Source of the DNA: Drouetiella hepatica Uher 2000/2452
Lineage (GTDB): Bacteria; Cyanobacteriota; Cyanobacteriia; Elainellales; Elainellaceae
Length of the DNA: 64,000 bases
NCBI GenBank assembly: GCA_019359505.1
Contig: JAHHHD010000007.1
Coordinates: forward strand, 124,001 to 188,000
Reading direction: 5' to 3'
Positions within the stretch are counted from its first letter, which is position 1. Each line of letters starts with the position of its first letter. Made by a program: the position numbers and the translations under genes. Below are positions 1 through 8,802 of this stretch, piece after piece. The notes under the pieces were generated by a model. The model had not been told where the DNA came from and made no database searches. It saw only the letters and a list, made by a program, of their open reading frames with translations.

Positions 1-95
1 TATCCCCCTGCACCCATTTTTCAGTATTCTCCTAATTGCGCTTTCCCACACATCAGTGAATTGAGTATCTCAGTAAGTTACATAAACAAAACATC

Positions 96-872
96 ATGCT
101 AGACCTGACCAGAAAAAACGCTCTCGTTACAGGAATCGCCAACAATCGATCGATTGCTTGGGGAATCGCACAGCAGCTCCATGCGGCAGGAGCTAACATT
201 GGAATCACCTATTTGCCCGATGACAAGGGTAGATTTGAGAAAAAAGTCGCAGAACTGGTTGAACCGCTCCAGCCCACACTGTTTCTTCCTTGCAATGTTC
301 AGGATGAGTCCCAAGTTGAGGCAACATTTAGAACGGTGCAAGAAAAATGGGGCAAGCTAGATATCTTGATCCACTGTCTTGCCTTTGCCAGCAAAGAATC
401 GCTGAGTGGCGACTTTAGCAGCGTCTCTCTTCAAGACTTTGCCCAAGCGATCGAGATTAGCGCCTATTCTCTCATCAGCCTCAGCAGAGCAGCCAAGCCG
501 CTTATGACTGAGGGTGGCAGCATTGTAACATTAACTTACGTAGGTGGCGCACGCGTAATTCCCAACTACAACACCATGGGCATTGCGAAGGCGGCGCTGG
601 AGATGAATGTCCGCTACCTTGCCGCTGAGTTGGGAGAGCACAATATTCGAGTCAACGCCATTTCTGCCGGTCCCATTCGCACCCTGGCATCGTCAGCCAT
701 AGGCGGCATCCTAGATGCGATTCATCATGTTGAGAAGATTGCACCCCTCAAGCGCACCGTGACTCAGATTGAGGTAGGTAATGCGGCTGCATTCTTGTGT
801 AGCGATTTATCGAGCGGCATCACAGGGCAAATTCTCTATGTCGATGCAGGTTACGAGATCATGGGAATGTAG
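96..872 (+). CDS. fabI: Enoyl-[acyl-carrier-protein] reductase (NADH), FabI type
   Basis: A 258-residue protein of normal FabI length. It reduces the enoyl-ACP double bond in the last step of each fatty-acid elongation cycle, in the cytoplasm. Visible FabI marks are the N-terminal nucleotide-binding segment GIANNRSIAWGIA (residues 13-25) and the divergent SDR catalytic group: Tyr148, then Tyr158 and Lys165 spaced Y-x6-K, which is characteristic of FabI rather than of ordinary SDRs (Y-x3-K). The start is the first ATG and no strong ribosome binding site precedes it, as is common in cyanobacteria. It converges with the flippase gene, leaving 3 bp between the stops. Confidence 0.96.
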   Translation: MLDLTRKNALVTGIANNRSIAWGIAQQLHAAGANIGITYLPDDKGRFEKKVAELVEPLQPTLFLPCNVQDESQVEATFRTVQEKWGKLDILIHCLAFASKESLSGDFSSVSLQDFAQAIEISAYSLISLSRAAKPLMTEGGSIVTLTYVGGARVIPNYNTMGIAKAALEMNVRYLAAELGEHNIRVNAISAGPIRTLASSAIGGILDAIHHVEKIAPLKRTVTQIEVGNAAAFLCSDLSSGITGQILYVDAGYEIMGM

Positions 873-875
873 TGC

Positions 876-2165
876 TCAGGCATCTTGAGCAGGTTTAACC
901 TGTTGGTAGTACAAGTAAGCGACCACCAGACAGAGGCTAACCAGCCTCATTGTCTCAGAAGCTAGCGTTGCCCAAGCTGATCCTTTCCAGGCATAGAGAG
1001 GAATCAGCCAAAAGTTGAGCGCAACGTTGAGCAGCGCCGATGACACCTGAACAATGCTGCGGATGCCTTGAAACCCAGAACCCGTTAAGGTGTCTGCGGC
1101 TAGATATTGGAGGCACATCAGCAAGGGCACGGGGGCAAGCCAGCGCACGGCTTCTACTGAGTTAGCGTATTCAGCTCCCAGCAGTCGGGGGATCACTGGA
1201 GCGCATAGAAAAAATCCGACACAGACGATCGCTCCATAGGCGCTAACGACCGGAAAGAGGCGTTTGGCAAAGCCCAAGCTGCCTTTGATGCCCTTAGCGC
1301 CCTGCTGAAAAAACTTGGCATAGGCAGCTCCAGAAATTGCCTGTAGCCCCAAATAGCCCGCATCAATACAGCGATAGGCAGCGGCATAGAGACCCGTAGC
1401 CTCAGCGGTAGAGAGACTAGCTAGCATTGTTTTGTCAATGCCTGCGTTGATGCTGTCTGCTGAAAGCCCGATCGAAAAATAAACGCCTTGAATAATTTCT
1501 GAATCTAGTTTTGGAATAATGAGCTGAGGTGGAGCGATGAGCTTGGCAATTAGCAGCAAAGATCCGATTGCGGCGATCGCCGTTGCGGATAAATATAAAA
1601 CTGTCCAGGTACCAATGCTGGGATCTTTGAAACAGAAGAGCAACACAGCTGCTGCGATCAGTTTATTAAAGTTCAGAAATAGCTTAACTTTTGCGGCCAA
1701 GCCCACTAAATCAACACACATAAAAGCCCGAACGGAAACTTCCCAGAGCTTGAGGAAAAACAGGTCAGACAACAAAATTAGAAAGATCAGTAGCGGAGAA
1801 GTTCTGGAAGGAATGATGGCGTTAATCGTAAAAAAAGAGATGCCAACCAGCAGCGCCCCAGAAGCCAAAACCGTAAACAGCGTCTCTCCCCAATAGCGAT
1901 CGAACAGACTGCGATCCCTTGCCACCTGCTTCACCAGAATCTCGCCACTGCCTACGCCCACAAAAGGCACTAAAATGGCGGCAAATGCAGTGATCCCAAT
2001 GAAAAGACCATAGTCTTGAACGCCCAAAGCACGAGCAATAAACACAAAGCTCGTGAGCTGCATTCCTAGCCCCAACCCTTGTGAAACCATCATCCACAGA
2101 GTGTCTCGAACGATGCCTTTTCGTGAAATTTGAGTAATACGCGCCTTGGCTGATTGAAATTTCAT
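876..2165 (-). CDS. Polysaccharide flippase, Wzx/MATE-like
   Basis: A 429-residue, strongly hydrophobic protein with about twelve predicted membrane helices and a charged N-terminal tail of about 20 residues. The segment with GVQDYGLFIG near residue 50 resembles the RALG-x2-YG motif of oligosaccharide flippases (polysaccharide biosynthesis protein family). Such proteins move lipid-linked glycans across the inner membrane. No glycosyltransferase lies next to it; the large polysaccharide cluster is more than 40 kb away, so its substrate cannot be inferred from context. An exporter of another lipid-linked compound is possible. Confidence 0.82.
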   Translation of the reverse strand: MKFQSAKARITQISRKGIVRDTLWMMVSQGLGLGMQLTSFVFIARALGVQDYGLFIGITAFAAILVPFVGVGSGEILVKQVARDRSLFDRYWGETLFTVLASGALLVGISFFTINAIIPSRTSPLLIFLILLSDLFFLKLWEVSVRAFMCVDLVGLAAKVKLFLNFNKLIAAAVLLFCFKDPSIGTWTVLYLSATAIAAIGSLLLIAKLIAPPQLIIPKLDSEIIQGVYFSIGLSADSINAGIDKTMLASLSTAEATGLYAAAYRCIDAGYLGLQAISGAAYAKFFQQGAKGIKGSLGFAKRLFPVVSAYGAIVCVGFFLCAPVIPRLLGAEYANSVEAVRWLAPVPLLMCLQYLAADTLTGSGFQGIRSIVQVSSALLNVALNFWLIPLYAWKGSAWATLASETMRLVSLCLVVAYLYYQQVKPAQDA

Positions 2166-2256
2166 GGCTCACGAGCTTTCTAGATGGCTCTAGAGTTCCC
2201 CGAATCTCAGTTTTGGCGACAGGGTGCGACTGGATGCGACAGGGCGCTATTGAAGC

Positions 2257-3165
2257 TCAGGCAGCTTTTTGCAGAGCTAAAATCCAATCTCGCAGAATCG
2301 GATTGACTTGCTCAGGTGCTTCATCCTGGGGACAATGCCCTACGCCTTCTAGGGGAATAAACTGCTGTACGCAAGGAAACTTGGATAACTCTCTACCTTG
2401 GGCGATCGGCTCCCAAGGATCGGCAGTGCCCCACAGCATTAGCGCCGGACAGGGGAGCGCTTCTAGCAAATCTTCGGGTAACGGTCCTTGAGAGTAGCGC
2501 GTGAAAGCCAGAAACACATCTGCTGCGCCAGCATCCGCCGCTGGCGCCATCAGCATTGCCACCAGCTCGTCTGTGACCGCTTCATCGCGTCCGTAGGCTT
2601 GCAGCAAGATTTTACGCACGGTCTTGGGGTTGGCAAGGAGGCGAAAGAAACTATGCCCCAGCCAGCGAATGGACAGCAGATTTTGCAAAATGGGGGTGCC
2701 TATACTGCGATACCAGGGCAGTTTGTCCCGACGGCGATCGTGCAGCATTCTGAGCGAACAATTTAGTAGGGCAACCCCTAGGGCAATCTCAGGATGATCG
2801 ACGGCAGCCTGCATTGCCGCGATCGCCCCAATAGAGTTACCAACCAAGAAAGCCGGAGTGGCAACAACCTCTCGGCAAAAGTCGGCAATTTGTGCGCCCC
2901 AAGTCTCAAAGGTGTAGGCGATCTCGTCAGGAGAAGGCTTGTCAGAATCGCCAAACCCAATTAGATCGATCGCATAGACCCGAAAATGCTCAGATAACTC
3001 CGGAATATTTTTCCGCCAGTGCCCCCAAGATGCGCCAAACCCGTGGATTAAAACCACGGCTTCTCCCACTTCTCCCTGTGTCTGATAGCTAATAGAAAAA
3101 CCTCGCCAAGTCCAGTTTTTCGGAGTTGCAAGGGCATTGAAAGAAGTGGAAATTGCTGATGTCAT
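2257..3165 (-). CDS. Alpha/beta hydrolase
   Basis: Alpha/beta-fold hydrolase of about 302 residues. The oxyanion segment HGFGASWGHW, the nucleophile elbow GNSIGA, the acid segment WGTADPWEP and the terminal GVGHCPQDE supply a complete Ser-Asp-His triad in the expected order. Cyanobacteria carry several such proteins, often plastid-related hydrolases of unknown substrate, and nothing here narrows the substrate. I prefer the ATG at 3165 because the sequence after it fits the family start; an upstream ATG at 3204 adds 13 hydrophobic residues that could be read as a signal segment. Confidence 0.83.
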   Translation of the reverse strand: MTSAISTSFNALATPKNWTWRGFSISYQTQGEVGEAVVLIHGFGASWGHWRKNIPELSEHFRVYAIDLIGFGDSDKPSPDEIAYTFETWGAQIADFCREVVATPAFLVGNSIGAIAAMQAAVDHPEIALGVALLNCSLRMLHDRRRDKLPWYRSIGTPILQNLLSIRWLGHSFFRLLANPKTVRKILLQAYGRDEAVTDELVAMLMAPAADAGAADVFLAFTRYSQGPLPEDLLEALPCPALMLWGTADPWEPIAQGRELSKFPCVQQFIPLEGVGHCPQDEAPEQVNPILRDWILALQKAA

Positions 3166-3295
3166 TGCCGCAATAAAAGAGATTAATAAAACTTTACCTC
3201 CCATTATTTTGGCAGGTTTACAGCGATCGCGCTGAGATTAGTTCAGTCTTTTCTCCTCTGCTCCATATCTTTGCCTTACGGAGTTAGATGTCCTG

Positions 3296-3397
3296 ATACC
3301 GATTTAAACGAATTTGTGGGCACATCAAACCTCAGAAGGGGCTTGGCATTGCCAAGCCCGTACCGGAATCTGTCGTGGTTTCAATTCAAATTGGTAG
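3296..3397. repeat. Palindromic MITE-like repeat, ATACC-end type
   Basis: An element of about 102 bp in the gap between the hydrolase and the YHS gene. The left end reads ATACCGATTTAAACGAA and the right end, reverse-complemented, reads CTACCAATTTGAATTGAA, so it has imperfect terminal inverted repeats. A central palindrome GGCTTGGCA/TGCCAAGCC sits at 3341-3359. The ends match the element at 20259-20357. The rest of the 3205-3580 gap holds only the hairpin listed next. Confidence 0.55.
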
Positions 3398-3482
3398 GAG
3401 TAAAACTTTTCTCAATTCCTTAAGGGGTTTCTAAGCAAAATTTCATCAAACTTGGGGGTCGAATCTCTAATCTGAGTCTGAA

Positions 3483-3512
3483 GGCAAAATTGTTTCGAAA
3501 AACAATTTTGCC
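3483..3512. other. Perfect 13-bp hairpin upstream of YHS gene
   Basis: Arms 3483-3495 and 3500-3512 are exact complements around a CGAA tetraloop. It lies about 70 bp upstream of the YHS-domain gene and is not followed by a T tract, so it is not an obvious terminator. It could act in the leader of that gene or be a repeat remnant. Confidence 0.5.
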
Positions 3513-3580
3513 CTCACATCTCAACCCCAATTGTTTGAACGAATTAATGTCGTGCAAGCATCGGGAAACATCCAGCAAAT

Positions 3581-4141
3581 ATGCAGCCTAAGCAACCTAT
3601 GAATTTCAAACACTTTAAGTATCTGTCAGCCGCTGCCATCATCAGCGGTCTAACCTTAGGGCTGAGCAGCAGCCTGAATGCCTCAGTGACCCGTGAGCTT
3701 GCTACATCTGAATCTGCTGTGTCTCAAGAGATAGCCCAAGCTACCCGCCATCCTGCCGTTTATACCGAGAACGGCGTGGCACTAGATGGACAGGATGTTG
3801 TAGCTTACTTCACCCAAAGCGCACTTGTAGAGGGAAGTCAGCAATACACTCACCGCTGGCAAGGAACAAAATGGCTGTTTTCCAGTGCAGCCAATCGGGA
3901 TTTGTTTGCTCAAAGTCCCGAAAAGTATGCGCCTCAGTATGGCGGCTACTGCTCCAAGGCGGCGGCAGGCGGTGTGTTGGCAACCACTCTTCCCACAGCT
4001 TGGGAAGTGCGTGATGGCAAGCTGTATCTAAACTACAGCGCGGCAGCTCAGCAAGAATGGCGACAAGATACTGCCAGCAAGATTGTGCAAGCCAACGCCA
4101 ACTGGCCGACGATTCTTAACAACGAAACCTTAAAACAGTAA
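3581..4141 (+). CDS. Secreted YHS-domain protein
   Basis: A 186-residue protein with an N-terminal signal peptide (basic MNFKHFK, then a hydrophobic stretch, cleavage probably near the Ala around residue 37). The mature part contains DGQDVVAYFTQ, SAANRDLFAQSPEKYAPQYG and GGYCSKA, which fit the family annotated as YHS domain-containing (seleno)protein; here the selenocysteine position is a Cys. The domain is often linked to metal binding, but the role is unknown. A second ATG at 3599 would still retain the signal peptide. It is monocistronic, ending in the strong terminator at 4163-4199. Confidence 0.82.
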   Translation: MQPKQPMNFKHFKYLSAAAIISGLTLGLSSSLNASVTRELATSESAVSQEIAQATRHPAVYTENGVALDGQDVVAYFTQSALVEGSQQYTHRWQGTKWLFSSAANRDLFAQSPEKYAPQYGGYCSKAAAGGVLATTLPTAWEVRDGKLYLNYSAAAQQEWRQDTASKIVQANANWPTILNNETLKQ

Positions 4142-4162
4142 GTTTTAAGGTTTGCCATCGCA

Positions 4163-4199
4163 ACAGCCACAGCTTACTTAAAGCTGTGGCTGTTTTTTT
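4163..4199 (+). terminator. Rho-independent terminator of YHS gene
   Basis: Thirteen-base arms ACAGCCACAGCTT (4163-4175) and AAGCTGTGGCTGT (4181-4193) are exact complements, followed directly by a run of T. It begins 22 bp after the stop codon of the YHS-domain gene. Confidence 0.88.
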
Positions 4200-4203
4200 G
4201 AGG

Positions 4204-4297
4204 TATGGCAACCGCCAAGGCGGTTAGGACGAGGACATTTTTGTTGGGGCGCGAAGCACCCAACAAAAATGTCCTCAGCAAACTGGCAACAGCTATA
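4204..4297. repeat. Palindromic repeat, TATRGC-end type, copy 1
   Basis: An element of about 94 bp. The left end is TATGGCAACCGCCAAGGCGG; the right end is GCAAACTGGCAACAGCTATA, whose complement starts TATAGCTGTTGCCA, so the ends are imperfect inverted repeats. Between them is a perfect 18-bp stem, 4231-4248 with 4259-4276, closing a 10-nt loop GCGCGAAGCA. The same ends with different stem arms occur at 44719-44814, and the right end alone at 41542-41561. Confidence 0.65.
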
Positions 4298-4312
4298 AAA
4301 GCCAGTAGGGCA

Positions 4313-4350
4313 ATAAAAAAGGGGCGCATGACCATGCGCCCCTTTTTTAT
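4313..4350. terminator. Bidirectional terminator between YHS gene and pstB
   Basis: Arms 4313-4329 and 4334-4350 are perfect 17-bp complements with a GACC loop. Each begins or ends with a run of A or T, so the hairpin has a T tract on both strands. It sits 5 bp beyond the pstB stop and most likely ends the pst operon. Confidence 0.88.
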
Positions 4351-4355
4351 CAACT

Positions 4356-5180
4356 TTAGCCGAATCGACCGCTGACATAATCTTGGGTCGCCTGTTGCTT
4401 CGGCGCATTGAAGATGTTGTAGGTCTTGTCGTACTCCACCAAGTAGCCAAAGCGGCTACCGCCTTCGGTGGCTTCAGCGTTGAAGAAGGCCGTCATATCA
4501 GCTACCCGCGAAGCCTGCTGCATGTTGTGGGTCACGATGATGATGGTGAACTGCTTCTTCAGCTCATGCATCAGATCTTCGACGCGCAGGGTGGAAATGG
4601 GGTCAAGCGCCGAGCAAGGTTCGTCCATCAGAATCACTTCAGGCTCAATGGCGATCGTCCGAGCAATGCACAGACGCTGCTGCTGACCACCTGAGAGCGA
4701 CAGACCGCTTTCCTTCAGCTTGTCCTTAACTTCGTCCCAGAGGGCAGAACCTCGGAGCGATCGCTCAACCAGCTCGTCCATATTGCCCTTAAAGCCGTTG
4801 ATCCGCGCTCCAAACGCTACGTTCTCATAGATAGATTTGGGGAAAGGGTTCGCCTTTTGGAACACCATGCCAATCCGCCGCCGCACTTCTACGGGGTCAA
4901 TTTTGGGATCGTATAGGTCAACGCCCTGGTAGGCAATCTTGCCTTCTACTCTAGCGCCCGGAATCAAATCGTTGAGGCGGTTGTAGCAGCGCAGCAAGGT
5001 GCTTTTACCACAACCCGAAGGTCCAATCAGAGCCACCACGTTATTTTTGGGAACATCGAGGAAAACGTTCCGTACCGCCTGAAAAGCACCGTAGAAAATC
5101 GAGACATTTTCTGTCCGAATCACGATGTCGTTATTTTCCAAAGTATCGCTTGCAGAATTGGGCCGAGTTGAGGGATTCAT
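4356..5180 (-). CDS. pstB: Phosphate ABC transporter ATPase PstB
   Basis: ATP-hydrolysing subunit of the PstSCAB high-affinity phosphate importer, 274 residues. Walker A GPSGCGKS is at residues 53-60, the Q-loop is [11 protein letters not shown], the signature LSGGQQQRL is at 162-170, Walker B VILMDE is at 182-187, and the H-loop is in IIVTHNMQQ. The [10 protein letters not shown] segment is typical of PstB rather than of other importers. It is the last gene of the pst operon, 10 bp after pstA, and is followed by a bidirectional terminator. Confidence 0.97.
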   Translation of the reverse strand: MNPSTRPNSASDTLENNDIVIRTENVSIFYGAFQAVRNVFLDVPKNNVVALIGPSGCGKSTLLRCYNRLNDLIPGARVEGKIAYQGVDLYDPKIDPVEVRRRIGMVFQKANPFPKSIYENVAFGARINGFKGNMDELVERSLRGSALWDEVKDKLKESGLSLSGGQQQRLCIARTIAIEPEVILMDEPCSALDPISTLRVEDLMHELKKQFTIIIVTHNMQQASRVADMTAFFNAEATEGGSRFGYLVEYDKTYNIFNAPKQQATQDYVSGRFG

Positions 5181-5190
5181 ATGTCAAACC

Positions 5191-6072
5191 TTAGTAAACC
5201 TTGCGACGGGAAACGATTCTAGCCAGGATGCTGACCACCAAAATCAGAAGCACAACAATCAGAGCTGCGACCCAAGCCAAAGCCTGCTGATTCTTGTAGG
5301 GAGAAATTGCGAAGTTATAGATCAAAACCGACAGCGTAGCCGTTGGTTCCCAGATGCTTTTGGCATCGTACTGATTAAACAAGGCGGTAAACAGCAAAGG
5401 AGCCGTTTCTCCTGCCGCTCTCGCGAGAGCCAGCGTAACGCCTGTTGCAATAAACGGCATTGCTGCAGGCAAGATGATTTGCGTGACGCTCTGAAAGTTA
5501 GTGGCACCGATGCCAGTTGCCGCCAGTCGAGTATCCCTCGGAATCGACTTGAACCCTTCCTCGCTGGTGCGGATAATGATGGGCAGCATCAGCACCGATA
5601 GGGCAATGCCCCCCGCAACTGCCGAGAAGGTTCCAGTTGCCAGCACCACAATCCCGTAAGCAAACAGACCCGCAATGATGGAGGGTACGCCACTGAGAAT
5701 GTTGGTGCAAAAGCTGACAAACTGCGAGAGCTTGTTGCCGCGACCAAACTCAATAGTATAAACAGCAGTCAAAACGCCAAAGGGAACGCTAATCAGCGCC
5801 CCAATTAAACAAGTGATCAGGGTTCCTGTGATCGCATTCCTGAAGCCACCGCCTGCAACCCCTGCTGCCGGGGGTAGATCCGTGAAGACAGCAGGAGTCA
5901 ATCCCCCTAGCCCTTTAGTGATCACCATGAACAGAATAGAAACCAGGGGAATAGCCGCGATCGCCACACAAGAGAACACTAGGGCAGTCATGATGTTGCC
6001 AAACATCTTCCGACCCGAAGAGACAGCAAACTGATTATCCAAAGGAGCAGATTGAGAGGATGAATGAGCCAT
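5191..6072 (-). CDS. pstA: Phosphate ABC transporter permease PstA
   Basis: Inner-membrane permease, 293 residues, with about six membrane helices after a roughly 25-residue cytoplasmic tail. The permease-ATPase coupling loop carries the PstA-typical ALARAAGETAPLLFTALF near residues 215-235. It pairs with PstC to form the phosphate channel. The gene follows pstC after 108 bp, a wide gap for this operon in which I see no terminator. Confidence 0.96.
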   Translation of the reverse strand: MAHSSSQSAPLDNQFAVSSGRKMFGNIMTALVFSCVAIAAIPLVSILFMVITKGLGGLTPAVFTDLPPAAGVAGGGFRNAITGTLITCLIGALISVPFGVLTAVYTIEFGRGNKLSQFVSFCTNILSGVPSIIAGLFAYGIVVLATGTFSAVAGGIALSVLMLPIIIRTSEEGFKSIPRDTRLAATGIGATNFQSVTQIILPAAMPFIATGVTLALARAAGETAPLLFTALFNQYDAKSIWEPTATLSVLIYNFAISPYKNQQALAWVAALIVVLLILVVSILARIVSRRKVY

Positions 6073-6180
6073 AGTTCACAAGTAATGAGCCAACAAGTAC
6101 TTATCCAAATAAACAGCGCCAGATAAACAGCCTGACAAATCAGCCAATGCAATTAGCGACACATGTCCACTTAACTGGGT

Positions 6181-7143
6181 CTACTCAACCTGCTGAAAGC
6201 GGCTGACTACCATTTGCGCCAGGATATTGACCAATAGCGTCAAAACCATCAGAATCAAGGCTCCGTAGAACAAAGAAGATTTCTGAAGACCGCTAGCTTC
6301 GCCAAACTGGTTGGCAATCAGTGAAGCAATGGTTGATGCTGGAGAAAACCAGGAAATATTTGCGTTATTGGCGTTGCCCACCAGCATGGCCAGCGCCATG
6401 GTTTCGCCCAATGCTCGCCCTAGTGCCAGCATGACTGATCCAATGATTCCAGACAGTCCAGCCGGAACCAAAACGCGGGTGATCGTTTCCCAACGAGTCG
6501 CGCCCAGCCCGTAGGAACCCTGACGGAGTTGGGGCGGCAAAGAACTCATAGTATCTCGTGAGATAGCCACAATCGTCGGCAGAATCATAATTGCCAGAAC
6601 CAACGATGCGCCAAACAGATGCCGACCACCTGGAGTGGTTGAGAAAAAGGGAATCCAGCCAAACGCTCGATTGATGCCCTGCAAGATTGGCCTGATGGCT
6701 GGCAGGAAAACGAAAATGCCCCACAAGCCGTAGACGACGCTAGGAATTGCCGCTAGCAGCTCCATGATGAAGGCGATCGGCGTCAGAATTTTGGGCGGCA
6801 GAAAGTTTTCAGTTAAGAAAACAGCTACGCCAACGCCTAGAGGCACAGCAAACAGCAGCGCCAGAAAAGAGCTAAGGATGGTGCCGTATATCTGAGGAAA
6901 TACACCGTAGATCTCTTCAACCGGATTCCAGGTACTGTTGGTCAGAAATCCCAGACCAAACGTGCGAATGGCGGGTAGAGCGATCAAAAGCAGCGAGTAG
7001 GTAATCCAAAGAAGAACTAAACCCACACAGACCGCCAGGGCGATCGTCAACCAGCGAAAAATCTGGTTAATCTGCCGCTCTGGCTGAAACTTAGTTGATG
7101 AATCTATGAGGGTTTCTGCTGGAGCCGTGGTCAGTGAGGTCAT
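6181..7143 (-). CDS. pstC: Phosphate ABC transporter permease PstC
   Basis: Second permease of the phosphate importer, 320 residues. A cytoplasmic N-terminus of about 30 residues is followed by six hydrophobic segments. The coupling motif ALGRALGETMALAMLVGN is diagnostic for PstC, and the large loop after the first helix fits PstC rather than PstA. It lies between the nucleotide-binding-domain gene (69 bp upstream) and pstA. Confidence 0.96.
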   Translation of the reverse strand: MTSLTTAPAETLIDSSTKFQPERQINQIFRWLTIALAVCVGLVLLWITYSLLLIALPAIRTFGLGFLTNSTWNPVEEIYGVFPQIYGTILSSFLALLFAVPLGVGVAVFLTENFLPPKILTPIAFIMELLAAIPSVVYGLWGIFVFLPAIRPILQGINRAFGWIPFFSTTPGGRHLFGASLVLAIMILPTIVAISRDTMSSLPPQLRQGSYGLGATRWETITRVLVPAGLSGIIGSVMLALGRALGETMALAMLVGNANNANISWFSPASTIASLIANQFGEASGLQKSSLFYGALILMVLTLLVNILAQMVVSRFQQVE

Positions 7144-7212
7144 AGGGGGTTCTAACGACTGTAACGATTTAGATTTTTCAATAGCCTTAAAACTGAGCCT
7201 TGAACGACTGGA

Positions 7213-7614
7213 CTAGGCTTTTCCACCTAGCGGGTGCTTGCTAAGGCGACGCAAGCGCTCAGAGTAGTTACGCATTACATCTAGGGCAAACATGGGCGTT
7301 TCCTGAATCGCAAATAGCATTCGAGACTCATCCATGTAAGCCAGCTTGCAATCTGTTTTGGCGATCGCGCTGTAGACTCGAATCCCTTCTGGGTGAATCA
7401 AAGCACCGGCACCAAACACACCGCCCATTTCGATAGTTTCGAGGACTTTACCATCAACAGCCAGATCAACAGCGCCCTCTAGAACGCCATAGAGATAGTC
7501 ACCCGGCTGTCCATCTTCAAAAATCACTTCACCCACCGAGAAAACTTTAGGCTCAGACTGCCGTTGAAAGATGGCGACTTTCCCCGCAGGACCTAAATTG
7601 AGTTGCTGCACCAT
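7213..7614 (-). CDS. Stand-alone cyclic-nucleotide-binding-like domain protein
   Basis: A 133-residue protein that is essentially one Crp/cNMP-binding beta-roll: FSVGEVIFEDGQPGDYLYGV, then FGAGALIHPEGIRVYSAIA at the phosphate-binding-cassette position, then a helical tail MRNYSERLRRL. There is no DNA-binding domain. The usual cassette Glu (FGE) is Ala here while the following Arg is kept, so cAMP binding may be lost or altered. It sits inside the pst operon between pstS and pstC in the same direction, which suggests a role in regulating the importer. That role is inferred; no function is known to me. Confidence 0.82.
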   Translation of the reverse strand: MVQQLNLGPAGKVAIFQRQSEPKVFSVGEVIFEDGQPGDYLYGVLEGAVDLAVDGKVLETIEMGGVFGAGALIHPEGIRVYSAIAKTDCKLAYMDESRMLFAIQETPMFALDVMRNYSERLRRLSKHPLGGKA

Positions 7615-7651
7615 GAAATCCTTGATATACAGTGGCTCAAAAGGGATAAGT

Positions 7652-7680
7652 TCATGGGGTGAGACTAGCTCACCCCATGA
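7652..7680 (-). terminator. Intercistronic hairpin after pstS
   Basis: Perfect 12-bp arms TCATGGGGTGAG (7652-7663) and CTCACCCCATGA (7669-7680) with a 5-nt loop, located between the pstS stop and the next gene. On the coding strand it lacks a strong U tract, so partial termination or 3'-end protection of pstS mRNA is more likely than full termination. Binding-protein genes in import operons often carry such a hairpin. Confidence 0.6.
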
Positions 7681-7698
7681 TGGCAGTAGATGCTAAAC

Positions 7699-8802
7699 CT
7701 ACTTAACTTTGTCGAGTTCGGCGTTAACCTTTGTCACCAGAGATGCTTCTAAAGGAACATAGCCCAGCTCACTAGCCGTAGCTTTGCCAGTAGTCAAAGA
7801 CCAATCAATGACCTCCTTCAGAGCTGCGCTCTTGGCAGTGTCTTTGTACTCCGGATAGAGCAATAGCCAGGTTAGACCTGAGATGGGGTAAGCATTGGGG
7901 TTGCTAGAATCTGGAACTTCTAACGCCAGATCAGCAGGAACGGTTTCTCCCTCAAAGGCTGCTGCACCACCTTCAGGAGAAGGGGCAACTATCTTGCCCG
8001 ACTTGTTTTCGATCGCCGCCATCGTCAGACCATTTTCCTTGGCATAGGAATACTCGACGTAGCCGATTGCGCCAGGAGTTTGCTGAACTTGAGCCGTCAC
8101 GCCCTCGTTACCCTTCGCACCTGTACCCGCAGGCCACTGCACTGATTTGTTTGCACCCGCAGTCCAGTCGGGACAAGCTGCCTTCAGGTGAGAGGTGAAC
8201 TGATAGGTTGTGCCGCTGCCGTCTGAACGGTGAACAAACTCGATCGGCTGGTCGGGTATGGTGGCACCAGCATTGGCTTTGGCGATCGCCGGATCACTCC
8301 AGTTTGTGATCTTGCCTGCAGCAATACCGCAATAGGCTTCACGAGACAGCTTCAGATCTTTTACACCATCCAGGTTATAGGCAAACACAACGCTACCACC
8401 CGTCATCGGAATCTGGATAGGTTCTGCGCCATATTTTGCCTTAAACTTGGCGCGATCCTCAGCTTTCAAAGGAGCGTCCGTTGCGCCAAAGTCCACGGTA
8501 CCTGCTTGAAATTGCTCTACACCAGCACCACTACCCACAGATTGGTAGCTGATCTGAACGCCGGGATTTGCTTTGTTGTAATCAGCAAACCAACGCTGAT
8601 AAACAGGAGCGGGGAAGGATGCACCTGCACCGCTGAGAGTAGCGCTGCCGCCACCGCCACCAGCGGGCGAAGACATGGCATCGGTCGAAGGAGAAGTTGC
8701 TACATCAGGGCTAGAAGGAGCACAGGAGACAGCCAATCCCATCGAGAAAGCTGCCAGGGTTGTCAGAACAGTGCGTCGTCTGAGACGTGATTGTGAGGTC
8801 AT
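7699..8802 (-). CDS. pstS: Phosphate-binding protein PstS (lipoprotein)
   Basis: Periplasmic phosphate receptor of the importer, 367 residues. The N-terminus has RLRRR, a hydrophobic segment and the lipobox LAVSC with Cys27, so it should be lipid-anchored. A Ser/Gly/Pro-rich linker follows. The binding domain starts at SGAGASFPAPVYQRW and contains SVGSGAGVEQF, TDAPLK and HRSDGSGTTYQF, the phosphate-contact loops of PstS. It is the first gene of the operon and is followed by an intercistronic hairpin before the next gene. Confidence 0.96.
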   Translation of the reverse strand: MTSQSRLRRRTVLTTLAAFSMGLAVSCAPSSPDVATSPSTDAMSSPAGGGGGSATLSGAGASFPAPVYQRWFADYNKANPGVQISYQSVGSGAGVEQFQAGTVDFGATDAPLKAEDRAKFKAKYGAEPIQIPMTGGSVVFAYNLDGVKDLKLSREAYCGIAAGKITNWSDPAIAKANAGATIPDQPIEFVHRSDGSGTTYQFTSHLKAACPDWTAGANKSVQWPAGTGAKGNEGVTAQVQQTPGAIGYVEYSYAKENGLTMAAIENKSGKIVAPSPEGGAAAFEGETVPADLALEVPDSSNPNAYPISGLTWLLLYPEYKDTAKSAALKEVIDWSLTTGKATASELGYVPLEASLVTKVNAELDKVK

